Shown: one piece after another, positions 7,551 through 15,512 of the stretch | Layout: every line of letters starts with the position of its first letter | Position numbering within the stretch: the first letter of the stretch is position 1 | Assembly (NCBI GenBank): GCA_045628865.1 | Contig: JAZQQB010000002.1 | Coordinates: forward strand, 1-28,911 | Source of the DNA: JAZQQB01 sp045628865 | GTDB lineage: Bacteria > Bacillota > Clostridia > Lachnospirales > Lachnospiraceae | DNA length: 28,911 nucleotides | Direction: 5' to 3' | The notes under the pieces: model-generated | Seen by the model: the letters and a program-made list of their open reading frames with translations, nothing else | What the model was told of the DNA's origin: nothing | The model's database searches: none | Position numbers and translations under genes: made by a program

Positions 7551-7595
7551 AAAAATGACATTTGTAACCGAAATGTCATTTTTGTCATTTATAGT
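7551..7595 (+). promoter_or_regulatory. Palindromic operator/promoter region of the ABC transporter genes
   Basis: A perfect 13-bp inverted repeat (7551-7563 with 7571-7583, core TGACATTT/AAATGTCA) surrounds a 7-nt centre. A further direct copy of TGTCATT lies at 7583-7589, nine bases after that at 7574-7580. A likely -10 box TATAGT is at 7590-7595, and the -35 position inside the palindrome has no consensus match. This fits a response-regulator-activated promoter. The hairpin followed by a short T-rich run could alternatively act as a weak terminator for the kinase gene. Confidence 0.5.
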
Positions 7596-7622
7596 GAGAT
7601 TGTAGATCGGAGGAAATAAGAT

Positions 7623-8291
7623 ATGGAATTATTAAGAGCAGAACATTTGACAAAGGTATATGGAAAGGGTGAAAACCAGGTAGTTGCCGTCGACGATATC
7701 AGTCTTACTATTAATCAGGGTGAGTTTATTGCTATTGTGGGAAGCTCTGGAAGTGGAAAGTCCACATTGCTACATTTACTGGGAGGAGTAGACAGGCCAA
7801 CAAGCGGAAAGGTATTCATGGAGGATGCAGATATTTATGCTATGAATGATGATAAATTATCGATATTTCGTAGACGTCAGGTTGGATTGATCTATCAGTT
7901 TTATAATTTGATTCCAGTATTAAATGTGGAAGAAAATATGGTACTTCCGTGTGAGTTAGATGGCAAAAAGCCAGATGAGTCCTACTTACAGGAATTGATC
8001 AAAACTCTGGGACTGACAGATAGAGTAAAGCATTATCCTAATGAATTATCAGGTGGTCAGCAGCAAAGAGTTGCCATTGGAAGAGCATTGATGAACAGAC
8101 CTGCCATCTTATTGGCAGATGAGCCTACAGGAAATCTGGATTCGAAATCAAGTGATGAAATCGTGGCACTTTTAAAGGCATGTCATGAAAAATATAAGCA
8201 GACCATCATCATGATCACACATAATTTAGAAATTGCCAAAGAGGCAGACCGGATCATTGTCATCGAAGATGGAAAAATCAAAGAACAATAG
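7623..8291 (+). CDS. ABC transporter ATP-binding protein (MacB/LolD/BceA-like)
   Basis: A 222-residue ATPase that powers the adjacent permease at the inner face of the membrane. Visible motifs are Walker A GSSGSGKST (residues 40-48), the signature LSGGQQQRVAIGRAL (about 141-155), and Walker B ILLADEPTGNLD just after it. GGAGG lies about 8 nt upstream of the ATG. The family (type VII ABC, lipoprotein/MacB/Bce) uses its energy for mechanical work at the membrane, including removal of antimicrobial peptides, and not for ordinary import. The permease gene follows after 33 nt. The palindrome upstream suggests control by the preceding two-component pair. Confidence 0.93.
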   Translation: MELLRAEHLTKVYGKGENQVVAVDDISLTINQGEFIAIVGSSGSGKSTLLHLLGGVDRPTSGKVFMEDADIYAMNDDKLSIFRRRQVGLIYQFYNLIPVLNVEENMVLPCELDGKKPDESYLQELIKTLGLTDRVKHYPNELSGGQQQRVAIGRALMNRPAILLADEPTGNLDSKSSDEIVALLKACHEKYKQTIIMITHNLEIAKEADRIIVIEDGKIKEQ

Positions 8292-8324
8292 TAAGAAAAC
8301 AGCATATGAATAGAGGAAAAATAG

Positions 8325-11084
8325 ATGAATATTATGAGTAAAATCACAATCAGTTCCTTTAAAAAGAATAAAAAGCGAACGATTGTGACAATTATAGGAA
8401 TCATGCTGGCAACTGCGCTAATCACTACAGTTGCCACTATAGGAGAAAGCTTTCGATTAAGTATGGTGGCATATGAGAGGAAGAATACCGGTGATTATCA
8501 TGATATGTTTCAAGGTGTTCCTAAGGACTATGTGAAATATTTTATGAACAATAAGAATATGGAACAGGTAAATTGGTGCGCATCGGTAGGGTATGGAATC
8601 TTGGAAAAATGTGAGAACCCAGATAAACCTTACATGTATATTCATGCAATTTCTCCCAATGCAAACAATGCCATGGCCCTTCAATTGCTTCAAGGACGTA
8701 TGCCTAAAACAGAGGATGAAATTGTGATTTCAGAGCATCTTTTGTATAACGGTGGGTTGGAATATGCATTGGGTGATGAAATCACTGTTCAGGTAGGAAA
8801 GAGAATTAGTGAAGTAGGTACTCTTGGGCAGACCGATCCTTTTCATGAGGATGAGAAATTTGTTTCTCAGTTCACCAAAAGCTATAAGATTGTAGGTATT
8901 ATTTCAAGACCAAATTATTCCATGGAGCCATATTCTGCACCGGGATATTCAGCATTCACAATTGGCAATGATTATAATGCATATGAAAAATTTACTCTTT
9001 ATGTCAGATATAAATCTAGCGCTATTAAGGACAGATATAAGATCATTGGGAAAATAGTAGGGGTATCTGAAAAGGATTTGAAAGCATTTTGGGGAATCGG
9101 AAGTGTTTTGAATGATACAGAATGGGAAAGAGTTGCCCAAAAGGTTACGAAGGTAATGGAGGATTATGAATCCCATAGAAGACTGATTACTTTTGAAACC
9201 ATGGATTTTCAAGGAAGCGTTTATGGTGTCATTGTATATATGATGGCACTTGCATTGGTTATCATTGTTATCACAAGTGTATTCTGTATCCGTAACAGCT
9301 TTATGATCTCCATGATGGAAAAAATGCGTTTGTATGGAATGATCACATCCATCGGTGCTACAAAGAAGCAGCGAAAGAGTATGGTATATACGGAAGCAAA
9401 GATTTTAAGTATATTAGGTGTCCCCCTTGGAATCCTGTTAGGTTTATTGGCATCTTTTATTACGGTAAAAGGAATCTCTGGAATGTTACTTCGATCCCTG
9501 GGAATTGAATTGGTATTTGGCGTATCCGTATGGGCATTGCTTCTTTCTGTTGTAGTATCTGTGATCACTGTATTTTTATCAGCAGGAAAAGCAGCAAGGG
9601 TAACAGCCAAGCTTTCTCCAATTGATTCTATTAAGGGAAATGTGAATCAGGATCTATTTTTTGGAAAGAAAAAACAAAAGAAGATCAATACACCATTCTG
9701 GGTGAATAAATGCTTTGGAATTGGAGGTAAGCTGGCTTATAAAAATTTAAAGCGTTCCAAGTTAAAGTATCGTACAACGGTAATTTCCATTGTTGTTAGT
9801 GTGGCGGTATTTATTGGTTTGACTACCTTTACATCAGAGATAGAATATCTAACGAAACAATATTACAGAGAAGAAGGGTATGATCTTTCTCTTTCTCATA
9901 GTTATTCCTATGAAGAAACCTGTAAAGAGGTAGCGTATATAGAGAGTCTTCCAGAAATATCCTATATGGAAGTAGAGCGATATATTATTGATAATATAGT
10001 GAAAGCATCAGACATTCAGTATACCCAGGAGTATTTAGAGGATTTTGAGTATAAACATTCAGAGATGTATGATAGTTCTATAGAAATTTTTTCCATCGGG
10101 CAGGAGGCTTTTGAAGACTATTGTAAAAAAATAGGAATCGAACCGTGGGAAATGGAAGACCAGGCCATTTTGGTGAATGATTATGGTGCATATATATGGG
10201 ACGGTGAAAAATCAAAATATGTTACAGGAAATGTTTTTGACATAAAGGTTGGAGATGTGATTCCAATTACAGGATATATCTATCCACAATACAAATATGA
10301 AGAGGAAGAAGCTTCTTATGAAGAATCAGAATTGGAAGAGGAAATCGATGAGTATAGTGATGAGGATATTTGGCAGGATGAGGAGTTTAGAAAGGAAAAC
10401 CAGGTAGAGGACTGGAATCTTAGGATTGTAGCTGTTACAGATGTTCGACCAGTAACCCTGCTACATTACGGAGGAGAAGTCTTAGTTGTAAGCGATGCCT
10501 GGATGGATGCACATCAAAAATATGCAATCGAACATAATCAAATTTATATTCGCTGTAAAGATGCTTATCTGGTTGAGAAAAAAATTGAAGAGTATCTGAG
10601 AGGAAATGGAAAAAGGTCAGATGATTTTTATATTTCCAACATACAGGAAGATGCTCAGCAAATCAGATCATTGTATTTATCAATTGAAATCCTGCTATAT
10701 GGCTTTATCATTGTCATTGCATTAATTGGTATCACCAATGTCATTAATACTGTTACCACCAATATGGAGCTTCGCGCAAGAGAGTTTGCAATGCTTCGTT
10801 CTGTAGGAATGACCGGTGGAGAATTTAAACGAATGATCTTTTTGGAAAATCTTTTTTATGGAAGTAAGGCACTTTTATTTGCGATTCCAATTGGATTGCT
10901 ATTTTCAAGAGGGTTCTATTATATTTTAAATAACAGTATAGAAGTGAGGTATCAGTTTCCAATAAAGGGAGTGATCACATCAATAATAGCCGTAATCCTT
11001 TTGCTTGGAATGATCATGCATTCTGTATTGAAAAAGAATACAAAGAAAAATATCATAGAAACCATTACCAATGAAAATATATAG
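8325..11084 (+). CDS. FtsX/MacB-type ABC permease with large acidic ectodomain
   Basis: A 919-residue membrane protein with two FtsX-type units. I place membrane helices at about 19-40, 301-325, 361-385, 396-420, 484-505, 785-808, 850-868 and 881-903. That is one helix, an outer domain and three helices, repeated twice. The second outer domain (about 506-784) contains a run in which 18 of 30 residues are Asp or Glu (659-688). The start ATG 8325 has GAGG about 8 nt upstream; ATG 8334 is possible. With the ATPase it forms a type VII ABC complex. The linked kinase and regulator suggest export, release or sensing of a cationic peptide or envelope stress. The substrate is unknown. Confidence 0.9.
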   Translation: MNIMSKITISSFKKNKKRTIVTIIGIMLATALITTVATIGESFRLSMVAYERKNTGDYHDMFQGVPKDYVKYFMNNKNMEQVNWCASVGYGILEKCENPDKPYMYIHAISPNANNAMALQLLQGRMPKTEDEIVISEHLLYNGGLEYALGDEITVQVGKRISEVGTLGQTDPFHEDEKFVSQFTKSYKIVGIISRPNYSMEPYSAPGYSAFTIGNDYNAYEKFTLYVRYKSSAIKDRYKIIGKIVGVSEKDLKAFWGIGSVLNDTEWERVAQKVTKVMEDYESHRRLITFETMDFQGSVYGVIVYMMALALVIIVITSVFCIRNSFMISMMEKMRLYGMITSIGATKKQRKSMVYTEAKILSILGVPLGILLGLLASFITVKGISGMLLRSLGIELVFGVSVWALLLSVVVSVITVFLSAGKAARVTAKLSPIDSIKGNVNQDLFFGKKKQKKINTPFWVNKCFGIGGKLAYKNLKRSKLKYRTTVISIVVSVAVFIGLTTFTSEIEYLTKQYYREEGYDLSLSHSYSYEETCKEVAYIESLPEISYMEVERYIIDNIVKASDIQYTQEYLEDFEYKHSEMYDSSIEIFSIGQEAFEDYCKKIGIEPWEMEDQAILVNDYGAYIWDGEKSKYVTGNVFDIKVGDVIPITGYIYPQYKYEEEEASYEESELEEEIDEYSDEDIWQDEEFRKENQVEDWNLRIVAVTDVRPVTLLHYGGEVLVVSDAWMDAHQKYAIEHNQIYIRCKDAYLVEKKIEEYLRGNGKRSDDFYISNIQEDAQQIRSLYLSIEILLYGFIIVIALIGITNVINTVTTNMELRAREFAMLRSVGMTGGEFKRMIFLENLFYGSKALLFAIPIGLLFSRGFYYILNNSIEVRYQFPIKGVITSIIAVILLLGMIMHSVLKKNTKKNIIETITNENI

Positions 11085-11108
11085 AATGATCGTATCTGTT
11101 CAGAAGTA

Positions 11109-11133
11109 GCCATAAACACTTGCTGTTTATGGC
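11109..11133. repeat. Perfect 10-bp hairpin without T tract
   Basis: GCCATAAACA (11109-11118) pairs exactly with TGTTTATGGC (11124-11133) around a 5-nt loop, 25 nt after the permease stop. No T run follows, so it may stabilise the transcript end and not terminate it. Confidence 0.7.
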
Positions 11134-11154
11134 GTAAGAATATGATTCAATAGT

Positions 11155-11224
11155 AAAAATGCCATTGCGAAGCAATTATAAATGCATTTTTGCTTCGTAA
11201 TTATGAGGGTACTGAATAATTACG
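11155..11224. repeat. Three overlapping, mutually exclusive inverted repeats
   Basis: AAAAATGC (11155-11162) pairs with GCATTTTT (11184-11191). ATTGCGAAGCAA (11164-11175) pairs with TTGCTTCGTAAT (11190-11201), 12 bp with one G-T. CGTAATTAT (11196-11204) pairs with ATAATTACG (11216-11224), a perfect 9 bp. Because the arms share bases, only some of these can form together. This makes up much of the gene-free stretch 11085-11399, in which I see no gene. Confidence 0.6.
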
Positions 11225-11232
11225 AATGATTA

Positions 11233-11263
11233 AAAGCTGTCTCAAGCCGGGGCAGCTTTGTTT
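11233..11263 (+). terminator. Probable terminator ending the ABC transporter region
   Basis: The arms 11233-11243 and 11249-11259 form an 11-bp stem with two G-T pairs and a 5-nt loop, followed by a short T-rich tail (TTTGTTT). The T tract is weaker than at other terminators in the window. Confidence 0.55.
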
Positions 11264-11316
11264 AGTCTGATCACTAGTTAGTAATTAAGAGATTATGAGC
11301 CTCCTGATTGTTGAAC

Positions 11317-11346
11317 TTGCATTTCAAGATATAGAAAGTGTAAAAT
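11317..11346 (+). promoter_or_regulatory. Possible promoter of the radical SAM operon
   Basis: TTGCAT (11317-11322), 18-nt spacer, TAAAAT (11341-11346). This leaves a leader of about 45 nt before the ATG at 11400. The boxes are partial matches. Confidence 0.4.
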
Positions 11347-11399
11347 AGAAAAACAAAGTAAGAAACAAAAGAACCGTAAAAATAGTAAAAGAGGAAATC

Positions 11400-13094
11400 A
11401 TGAATTCGAAGATTTTATTAGCAGCTGTAAATGCAAAATACATTCACTCTAATCCAGGAGTGCACAGTTTAAAGAAATATTGTGAACAAATTGATAAAGA
11501 AGTGGCAGCATGTGTGGATATTGCGGAATATACCATCAATCAGTCTTTAGGCTCTATCTTAGAGGATCTGTATCAAAGAAAACCTGACATGCTAGGAATT
11601 TCCTGTTATATTTGGAATATTGAAACGATCGGAAAGCTTCTTCCTGAGATTAAGAAGATCCTGCCGGATACAGAAATCTGGTTAGGTGGTCCTGAGGTAA
11701 CCTATAACCCTGCTGAGGTTACGGAGAAATACCCAATGTTAACCGGTATTTTTCTTGGAGAGGGCGAAGGTGCCTTTTTACAGGTGGCGAAGTACTATGT
11801 AAAAAAGGAAGGAAGCCTAGAAGAGATCAAGAGTATATTTTATCAGGGAAGAAGCATTGGTATTCAGGCACTGTCTACTTTGGATGAGCTACCATTTTTG
11901 TATGAGAATCTGGAAGAGTTTGAAAATAAGATTATTTACTATGAAACAAGCCGTGGATGTCCTTATCGTTGTACCTACTGTCTGTCGTCTATTGATCAGA
12001 TGGTTAGGTTAAGAAGCATGGAGCTGGTGGAAAAGGAATTGCAGTTTTTCTTGGATCACAAGGTTCCACAGGTAAAGTTTGTAGATAGAACCTTTAACTG
12101 TAATCACAAGCATGCCCTTGCAATCTGGAAATATATTAAGGAGCATGATAATGGAGTGACCAATTTTCATTTTGAGGTTGCTGCGGATATCATGAGTGAA
12201 GAAGAGTTAGACCTTTTGGTGTCCATGCGCCCAGGGGCTGTGCAGCTTGAAATTGGCGTACAGTCAACTAACTTAGAAACCATCAAAGAGATCCGAAGAG
12301 TAATGGATATTGACAAAGTGGCCAGAGTGGTAAAAAGGATTCATGATGCAGGCAATATTCATGCCCATTTGGATCTGATTGCAGGACTTCCATATGAGGA
12401 TTATGAAACCTTTGGAAGAAGCTTTGACGATGTGTATCGTATGAAACCTGAACAGCTTCAGTTAGGCTTTTTGAAGGTGTTAAAGGGTTCTTATATGAAT
12501 GAGGCTGTGAAAGAATATGGAATTGTATATACAGACCAGCCACCGTATGAGGTGCTTTATACCAAATGGTTATCCTTTGGAGATATTTTGAAATTAAAAC
12601 AGATTGAGGAAATGGTTGAGCTTTACTATAACAGCAATCAGTATACTCATATTTTACCAGTGCTACTGAATAGTTTTAAAAGACCTTTTGAAATGTTTGA
12701 ACGTTTAGCGGAATTTTATGAGGAAAAAGGTTATTTTATACAGCAGCCGTCCAGAATGTATCGATACAATGTATTATTAGCTTTTGCTCTTTTAGTGGCT
12801 CCTGAAAAAGAAGATTTGTGGAAGGAACTTTTTACCTATGATGCGTATCTTCGTGAGAATTTAAAGGCCCGTCCGGATTTTGCAAAGGATCTTTCAGAAC
12901 ATAAAGAGAAGCTTCGTGAATATGGTAATGCCAATAAGGGCAATCATATTGATGTATTCACCTATCCAATCTGGGAGATGGGGCAGCAGGATGATACTGA
13001 CTGTCTTGTAAAGAGAAATGAGCCTGCTTTTGTGTGCTTCCATTATGAAAATAGAAGCCCATTGACCCGTGAGGCGTCACTGGAGGTACTATGA
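11400..13094 (+). CDS. B12-binding domain radical SAM protein (DUF4080-like)
   Basis: A 564-residue protein in three parts: an N-terminal cobalamin-binding-like Rossmann domain (about 1-140), a radical SAM barrel (about 175-390) and a C-terminal region resembling the DUF4080 extension. The 4Fe-4S cluster motif CPYRCTYC supplies C187, C191 and C194, and SRGCPYRC matches B12-dependent radical SAM enzymes. The classic cobalamin-ligating DxHxxG is not evident, so B12 may bind base-off without a histidine, or not at all. The reaction is unknown; members of this class methylate or rearrange unactivated carbon centres. GAGG lies upstream of the ATG. The stop codon overlaps the endonuclease III start as ATGA, showing translational coupling. 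Confidence 0.88.
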   Translation: MNSKILLAAVNAKYIHSNPGVHSLKKYCEQIDKEVAACVDIAEYTINQSLGSILEDLYQRKPDMLGISCYIWNIETIGKLLPEIKKILPDTEIWLGGPEVTYNPAEVTEKYPMLTGIFLGEGEGAFLQVAKYYVKKEGSLEEIKSIFYQGRSIGIQALSTLDELPFLYENLEEFENKIIYYETSRGCPYRCTYCLSSIDQMVRLRSMELVEKELQFFLDHKVPQVKFVDRTFNCNHKHALAIWKYIKEHDNGVTNFHFEVAADIMSEEELDLLVSMRPGAVQLEIGVQSTNLETIKEIRRVMDIDKVARVVKRIHDAGNIHAHLDLIAGLPYEDYETFGRSFDDVYRMKPEQLQLGFLKVLKGSYMNEAVKEYGIVYTDQPPYEVLYTKWLSFGDILKLKQIEEMVELYYNSNQYTHILPVLLNSFKRPFEMFERLAEFYEEKGYFIQQPSRMYRYNVLLAFALLVAPEKEDLWKELFTYDAYLRENLKARPDFAKDLSEHKEKLREYGNANKGNHIDVFTYPIWEMGQQDDTDCLVKRNEPAFVCFHYENRSPLTREASLEVL

Positions 13095-13741
13095 CCAAGA
13101 AAGAACGTGTAGAAAAAATATTACCTGAGTTAGAAAGAGTATATGGTTCAGATATCAAATGCTACTTAGATCATGAGAATGCATATCAGCTTCTTTTTGC
13201 TACCATATTAAGTGCCCAGTGTACAGATGCAAGGGTGAATCTGGTGACCAAGGATCTTTTTCAAAAATACCCTGGTATTGAGGATTTTGCCAAGGCTGAT
13301 TTAAAGGAAATGGAGCAGGATATCAAGTCCACAGGATTTTATCATAACAAGGCGAAAAATATCATTGCCTGTGCGCAGATGCTTCTATATGAATATGGCG
13401 GTGAAGTGCCAAATGATATTGATCTTTTGACAAAGCTTCCCGGGGTTGGCAGAAAGACGGCCAATGTGATTCGAGGAAACATTTATAAGGAACCAAGTGT
13501 GGTAGTGGATACCCATGTAAAAAGAATTTCCAAGAAGTTAGGGCTGACCAGGGAAGAAGATCCTGTGAAGGTGGAATTTGATCTGATGAAGATTTTGCCA
13601 AAAGAAAGCTGGATTGCCTACAATAAGCAGATCATTGCATTGGGACGAGAAATCTGCAAGGCACCCACACCAAAATGTGAGATGTGCTTTTTACAAAGCT
13701 ATTGCGCAACCTATGAGAAAACCTATGGGAAAAAGAAATAG
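13091..13741 (+). CDS. nth: Endonuclease III
   Basis: A DNA glycosylase/AP lyase that removes oxidised pyrimidines in base excision repair. The 216-residue protein has the helix-hairpin-helix LPGVGRKTANV with catalytic lysine K122 and catalytic aspartate D140 in VVDTHVKRI. A complete C-x6-C-x2-C-x5-C 4Fe-4S loop lies at residues 189-205. The start codon overlaps the preceding stop (ATGA), and the exonuclease gene begins 2 nt after its own stop, so all three are one operon. Confidence 0.96.
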   Translation: MTKKERVEKILPELERVYGSDIKCYLDHENAYQLLFATILSAQCTDARVNLVTKDLFQKYPGIEDFAKADLKEMEQDIKSTGFYHNKAKNIIACAQMLLYEYGGEVPNDIDLLTKLPGVGRKTANVIRGNIYKEPSVVVDTHVKRISKKLGLTREEDPVKVEFDLMKILPKESWIAYNKQIIALGREICKAPTPKCEMCFLQSYCATYEKTYGKKK

Positions 13742-13743
13742 AA

Positions 13744-14478
13744 ATGGATCAGGATACAATGGAACTTTTAAATGATTATCTTGTGGTGGATTTAGAAACC
13801 ACAGGCCTAAATCCGAAAGAGGACAAGATCATAGAGATTGGAGCTGTGAAGATTCTAAACGGCAAGGTGGTGGATACCTATCAGACCTTTGTGAATCCAA
13901 GACGTAAGCTTGAGGATAGAATTATAGAACTAACCAATATTTCACAGGATATGGTGGATGGAGCACCTCCAATAGAAGAGGTATTACCTGAATTTCTGGA
14001 ATTTGCAGGAGACCTTACTCTTTGTGGGCATCGGGTGCTTTTTGATTATTCTTTTTTAAAAAAACAGGCCACCAACCTAAAACTTTCCTTTGAAAGAATG
14101 GGAATCGATACCCTAAGAATCAGCAGGATCTGTTTACCAGAGCTAGAGAAAAAGACATTGGGATTTATGTGTGAACATTATCAAATTCCATTGGAGGCAC
14201 ATAGAGCCATCAATGATGCCAAGGCTACAGGAATGCTTTTTGAAAAGCTGAAAGAGGAGTTTGGGGATTCTGTAGATGCCGAGAAAATTTTTAAGCCAGA
14301 GCAGCTGATTTATAAGGTGAAAAAAGAAGGACCTGCCAGCAAGCGTCAGCTTGAGCGATTGCAGGAACTCATTGAACGATTGCAGATTACTGTGGATTTT
14401 GAACTAGAAGGACTTACAAAGAATGAAGCCAGCAGATGGTATGACAGAATCGTTTCTGAATATGGAAATGGAAAATAG
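13744..14478 (+). CDS. DEDDh 3'-5' exonuclease (DNA polymerase III epsilon-like)
   Basis: A 244-residue exonuclease of the DnaQ/PolC proofreading superfamily. Exo I reads VVDLETTGLNPKEDKIIEIG (about 15-34), Exo II is around residues 95-105, and Exo III with the DEDDh histidine is HRAINDAKAT (about 158-167). The enzyme removes nucleotides from 3' ends using two metal ions; whether the substrate is DNA or RNA cannot be told. The last 60 residues (SKRQLERLQELIERL, then LTKNEASRWYD) are a separate small module outside the nuclease. An ATG at 13759 with AGGA 4 nt upstream is an equally plausible start. Operon position after nth suggests a DNA repair role. A terminator follows at once. Confidence 0.88.
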   Translation: MDQDTMELLNDYLVVDLETTGLNPKEDKIIEIGAVKILNGKVVDTYQTFVNPRRKLEDRIIELTNISQDMVDGAPPIEEVLPEFLEFAGDLTLCGHRVLFDYSFLKKQATNLKLSFERMGIDTLRISRICLPELEKKTLGFMCEHYQIPLEAHRAINDAKATGMLFEKLKEEFGDSVDAEKIFKPEQLIYKVKKEGPASKRQLERLQELIERLQITVDFELEGLTKNEASRWYDRIVSEYGNGK

Positions 14479-14517
14479 AAAAACTGTCGCTAGTAAAGTA
14501 ATCTAGCGGCAGTTTTT
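14479..14517. terminator. Bidirectional terminator between convergent genes
   Basis: A 15-bp stem (14479-14493 with 14503-14517, one G-T) with a 9-nt loop has A and T tracts on both sides. It ends both the exonuclease operon on the plus strand and the TPR-like gene on the minus strand, whose stop codon is at 14518-14520. Confidence 0.9.
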
Positions 14518-15129
14518 CTAACCTTCTGGTTGCAGAAGGTGTAAGATTTTTTCTTTTTGTAATGATTTTAATTCGTTGGCAATTGGAATCAGATTTTGCA
14601 GTTTACGATCATTGCCTTGCTCATGGTATATTTTAGCAAGAAGTTCATAAGTTGTACTAATATCTGTATGAATAGATACTGCATATTCCAAGTAAGTCAG
14701 GGCATCCTCTAATAGACTGGCATCATATAAAAGAGCACCTATTTTATCCAGACCGATCAAGGTATCTGCATAATTTTGATCATAGCGTGTTAAGGTATCC
14801 AAATTGGCAACTCCATATTGAAGTTTTAAATCTGTGTTGGTGAGACCGGAAAGATTTACAATACCGTCTTCGTCAAGCTCCCTTAATATGGAAATAATTT
14901 CCTCATACTCGGCCATAGAATCATCCTCTAAAGATGGTGTGGCAAAGTGATCAAACGGCAGATGAATGAAGCTTAAATTGTCCAATGTTTTTTTTCTGGT
15001 GGCATTGGCAATTCGTTCCTTTTCCCAGAATTCTTCCTCCTTTTTCTGGTGGTCGGAGGTCCTTTTTTTGATGGTAAAAGTAGTAAATAAACAAAATACA
15101 ATAAAGCTTGCAAAAATAGGGAATTTCAT
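14518..15129 (-). CDS. Membrane-anchored TPR-like protein of unknown function
   Basis: I do not recognise a specific family. The 203-residue product starts with a hydrophobic segment (about residues 4-20, FPIFASFIVFCLFTTF) followed by a basic and charged stretch, so it is probably anchored by its N-terminus. The C-terminal part (about 120-200) has helix pairs such as ALLYDASLLEDALTYLEYAV and TYELLAKIYHEQGNDRKLQ that resemble tetratricopeptide repeats, suggesting a scaffold or adaptor role. The start at 15129 is chosen because AAAGGA lies 8 nt upstream; a longer frame from 15174 lacks such a site. It stands alone, divergent from the small peptide gene and convergent with the exonuclease. Confidence 0.75.
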   Translation of the reverse strand: MKFPIFASFIVFCLFTTFTIKKRTSDHQKKEEEFWEKERIANATRKKTLDNLSFIHLPFDHFATPSLEDDSMAEYEEIISILRELDEDGIVNLSGLTNTDLKLQYGVANLDTLTRYDQNYADTLIGLDKIGALLYDASLLEDALTYLEYAVSIHTDISTTYELLAKIYHEQGNDRKLQNLIPIANELKSLQKEKILHLLQPEG

Positions 15130-15234
15130 ATATAATATCCTTTCGATAATAGCCTTACTATAATCATCTATCAATATTTTACATAAATTAACGATAAAAA
15201 AAAAGACATATTACAAAAAATCGTTTAAAAATAT

Positions 15235-15243
15235 GTTATACTC
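15235..15243 (+). promoter_or_regulatory. Extended -10 promoter upstream of the small peptide and vanW genes
   Basis: TGTTATACT at 15235-15243 is a near-consensus -10 with TGn extension; the -35 region is poor. A second TATAAT occurs at 15271-15276. The leader to the peptide start is about 65 nt and contains two copies of TATAGGTG (15261-15268 and 15292-15299). Confidence 0.5.
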
Positions 15244-15316
15244 AATTATAGAAGCAATGTATAGGTGATTATAATCCCGTGTAGTAAGGATTTATAGGTG
15301 TTTTAGGAGAGAGATT

Positions 15317-15430
15317 ATGTTCAATTTTAGATCCAATAAAAATAGAAGAATTGTTTCTGCGATTATTATTATATTATTGGTATTAGCAATGATAGTACCA
15401 ACAGTAGTGACTTTGATTTATAATATGTAA
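15317..15430 (+). CDS. 37-residue single-span membrane peptide
   Basis: A short frame with ATG at 15317 and TAA at 15428-15430, preceded by AGGAG (15305-15309) about 7 nt upstream. The peptide has a basic N-terminus (RSNKNRR) and a hydrophobic helix (about residues 12-34, starting IVSAIIIILLVLAMIV), and ends LIYNM. The layout predicts a single membrane helix with the N-terminus inside. It has a promoter upstream and lies 82 nt before the exported VanW-family gene, perhaps co-transcribed. I know no function. A good ribosome binding site, sensible charge distribution and location in an otherwise empty gap argue that it is real. Confidence 0.65.
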   Translation: MFNFRSNKNRRIVSAIIIILLVLAMIVPTVVTLIYNM

Positions 15431-15512
15431 CTTTTCAAAGGCAAGCGATTTGAAATAGTTCATAAGACTATGAAATTGTTTTGTTGTAGTAGCTTAGGGG
15501 AAGCGTAAAGAT

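Noticed and set aside
9221..9610. 129-codon minus-strand frame within the permease gene
   Set aside because: It lies opposite a membrane region of a well-supported gene and has no independent start signal; a typical shadow frame.
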